A DNA stretch of 64,000 nucleotides, taken from the NCBI RefSeq assembly GCF_009834515.1, contig NZ_CP019426.1:3151501-3215500 (forward strand), read 5' to 3'. Source of the DNA: Pseudomonas sp. R84 (GTDB lineage: Bacteria; Pseudomonadota; Gammaproteobacteria; Pseudomonadales; Pseudomonadaceae). A program made the position numbers and the translations under genes. Of this stretch, positions 62,375-64,000 are shown piece after piece. The number at the start of each line of letters is the position of its first letter. The first letter of the stretch is position 1. Under the pieces are notes generated by a model that did not search any database, was not told the origin of the DNA, and worked only from the letters and a program-made list of their open reading frames with translations.

Positions 62375-63877
62375 TCAGTTAATTCGCGGATGCTGTTGAA
62401 CCAGTTCCTTGCGCTTGGCTTCCAGTGCGGCGATTTCAGCGTCGATGTCTTCGATTTTCTGTTCGATGTTGTCGTGGTGTTCTTGCAGCAGTTCTTTCGC
62501 TTCTTCAAGGTCGGACGCTGCAGGCGCGGCGCCACGCAACGGCTTGTTGGCGGTTTCCTTCATGGTTACACCGGTGACCAGACCGACCACGGCGATGACC
62601 ATCAGGTAATACGCCGGCATGTACAGATCGTTGGTGCTTTCGACCAGCCAGGCCACCACGGTCGGGGTCAGGCCGGCGATCAATACCGAAACGTTGAAAG
62701 CCGCCGCCAGCGCACTGTAGCGAATGTGCGTGGGGAACATCGCCGGCAGCGTGGAGGCCATGACGCCGATGAAGAAGTTCAGCAGCACGGCCAGCATCAG
62801 CAGGCCGGCGAAGATCAAGCCGATCTTGCCGCTGTTGATCAGCATGAAGGCCGGGATCGCCAGAATGAACAAACCAATGCTGCCGACGACGATGAAAGGT
62901 TTACGGCCAATCTTGTCGCTGATGAAACCGATTGCCGGCTGCACGAACAGCATGCCGACCATGATCGCGATGATGATCAGCACACCACGGTTTTCGCTGT
63001 AATGCAGGTTGTGCGACAGGTAGCTCGGCATGTAGGTGAGCAGCATGTAGTAGGTGACGTTGGTCACCGCGACCACGCCGATGCAGGTCATCAGGCTGCG
63101 CCAGTGTTTGGTCGCGACTTCCTTGAACGAAACTTTCGGGCCACCGGCGAGGCCTTCGCGATCGCCTTGTTCAAGCTTTTCAACGTGCTGCTGGAACGCC
63201 GGGGTTTCTTCCAGGGCGTGACGCAAGTACAGGCCGATCATGCCCAGTGGCAAGGCGAGGAAGAACGGCAGACGCCAGCCCCATTCCTCGAACTTGGCTT
63301 CGCCGAGCGTCGTCGAGATCAACACCACCACACCGGCACCGAGGACGAAACCGGCAATCGAGCCGAAGTCCAGCCAACTGCCGAGGAAGCCGCGCTTGCG
63401 GTCCGGCGCGTATTCGGCGACGAAGATCGACGCGCCGGTGTATTCGCCACCGACCGAGAAACCCTGAGCCATTTTTGCCAGCAACAGCAGGATCGGCGCC
63501 CAGATGCCAATCGAGGCATAGGACGGAATCAAGCCGATGGCGAAGGTGCTCAGCGACATGATCACGATGGTCGCGGCGAGGACTTTCTGCCGTCCGTACT
63601 TGTCGCCCAGCGCGCCGAAGAACAAGCCGCCCAGCGGCCGGATCAGGAAGGGCACCGAGAACGTCGCCAGCGCGGCGATCATTTGCGTTCCGGGGTCGGC
63701 GCCGGGGAAGAACACTTTGCCGAGCACATAGGCGACGAAGCCATAGACACCAAAGTCGAACCATTCCATGGCATTGCCGAGTGCGGCGGCGGTGATCGCC
63801 TTGCGCATCTTGGCGTCGTCGACAATGGTGATGTCTTTCAGGCCGATCGGCTTGACGGTTTTCTTGCGTGATTTCAT
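62375..63877 (-). CDS. proP: ProP-like osmoprotectant MFS transporter
   Basis: This 500-residue MFS symporter resembles the E. coli proline/glycine betaine transporter ProP. ALGNAMEWFDFGVYGFVAYVLG is the family's first helix, and GGLFFGALGDKYGRQKVL the MFS signature loop. FSVGGEYTGASIFVAEYAPDRKRG follows. The C-terminal 40-45 residues (EEAKELLQEHHDNIEQKIEDIDAEIAALEAKRKEL) form a coiled coil as in ProP, which tunes the response to osmotic strength. It would take up proline, betaine or related compounds. The promoter must lie in the 123 bp to the right window edge. Confidence 0.9.
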   Translation of the reverse strand: MKSRKKTVKPIGLKDITIVDDAKMRKAITAAALGNAMEWFDFGVYGFVAYVLGKVFFPGADPGTQMIAALATFSVPFLIRPLGGLFFGALGDKYGRQKVLAATIVIMSLSTFAIGLIPSYASIGIWAPILLLLAKMAQGFSVGGEYTGASIFVAEYAPDRKRGFLGSWLDFGSIAGFVLGAGVVVLISTTLGEAKFEEWGWRLPFFLALPLGMIGLYLRHALEETPAFQQHVEKLEQGDREGLAGGPKVSFKEVATKHWRSLMTCIGVVAVTNVTYYMLLTYMPSYLSHNLHYSENRGVLIIIAIMVGMLFVQPAIGFISDKIGRKPFIVVGSIGLFILAIPAFMLINSGKIGLIFAGLLMLAVLLNFFIGVMASTLPAMFPTHIRYSALAAAFNVSVLIAGLTPTVVAWLVESTNDLYMPAYYLMVIAVVGLVTGVTMKETANKPLRGAAPAASDLEEAKELLQEHHDNIEQKIEDIDAEIAALEAKRKELVQQHPRIN

Positions 63878-64000
63878 CCGGGTCTTCTCTTTGCTGATCC
63901 ATCGTGCCGCGTAGATGCCATCTTTTTGATGGCGCGTACTCTTTGGCTCAGATACATGAGGACACGAAATAATTCACTGCTCGCTGCTTTTTTTCTTGGC
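63878..64000. other. Upstream region of proP
   Basis: No gene is seen on either strand in the last 123 bp. The proP promoter should lie here, but no convincing boxes were picked out. Confidence 0.5.

Noticed and set aside
62390..63871. A 493-codon plus-strand frame
   Set aside because: It is antisense to the proP-like gene. The translation is dominated by Gln, Arg, Asp and His from the reverse of membrane-helix codons.

Overview
The window looks like chromosomal DNA from a fluorescent Pseudomonas. It has high GC and a glgX / DUF2934 / treY / malQ / treZ / glgA block laid out as in pseudomonads, OprD and TonB-dependent siderophore outer-membrane proteins, a PvdQ-type acylase, and many REP doublets of the GTGGGAGCGAGCCTGCTCGCGA kind. 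No rRNA, tRNA, phage, integrase, IS element or CRISPR array was found. Fifty-one genes are called; glgX is cut by the left edge.

Layout. 1-10.4 kb: a minus-strand alpha-glucan/trehalose operon (glgA, treZ, malQ, treY, a DUF2934 gene, glgX) with ATGA overlaps at treZ/malQ and malQ/treY. 11-14 kb: a 2-hydroxyacid dehydrogenase, a secreted alpha/beta hydrolase and a DUF411/YqaA pair. 14.2-17.1 kb: a dCache-type chemoreceptor and an unrecognised 175-residue protein. 17.2-24.3 kb: the most unusual segment, a five-gene minus-strand operon (MdfA-like exporter, LuxE-like ligase, LuxC-ligase fusion, stand-alone PaaK/EhpF-like ligase, GNAT) that looks like a compact pathway activating and reducing carboxylic acids without luxAB or PKS/NRPS genes. 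24.5-25.4 kb: a small lipoprotein, a small membrane protein and a Fur-like winged-helix protein.

25.4-26.6 kb is a repeat-rich gene desert: a possible dispersed element, a 110-bp tandem array with three identical central units, and an 11-G tract. It precedes a pvdQ-like acylase whose signal peptide region appears to be interrupted by an in-frame palindromic repeat. Then come a FecR-type anti-sigma protein without a sigma-factor gene, a PepSY protein, a 1612-residue DUF6543/dermonecrotic-toxin-like protein with a C-terminal HEFAH motif, and a DpkA-like reductase.

36.9-49.7 kb is mostly housekeeping and catabolism: DUF883, a LysR/nitrilase divergent pair, a WHy-domain lipoprotein, an NCS2 purine permease, a LysR / PotF-like / speB agmatine or polyamine unit, an aldo/keto reductase, zapE, DinB and GNAT proteins. 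49.8-64 kb carries a TonB siderophore receptor, an OprD porin, an amidase, a class III aminotransferase divergent from a TetR regulator (with a palindrome between them), an AI-2E family permease, a DUF2092 pair, an NADP-binding oxidoreductase divergent from a LysR gene, and a ProP-like transporter.

All calls come from reading the translations and motifs by eye. Family names rest on remembered family features; no database search was run.
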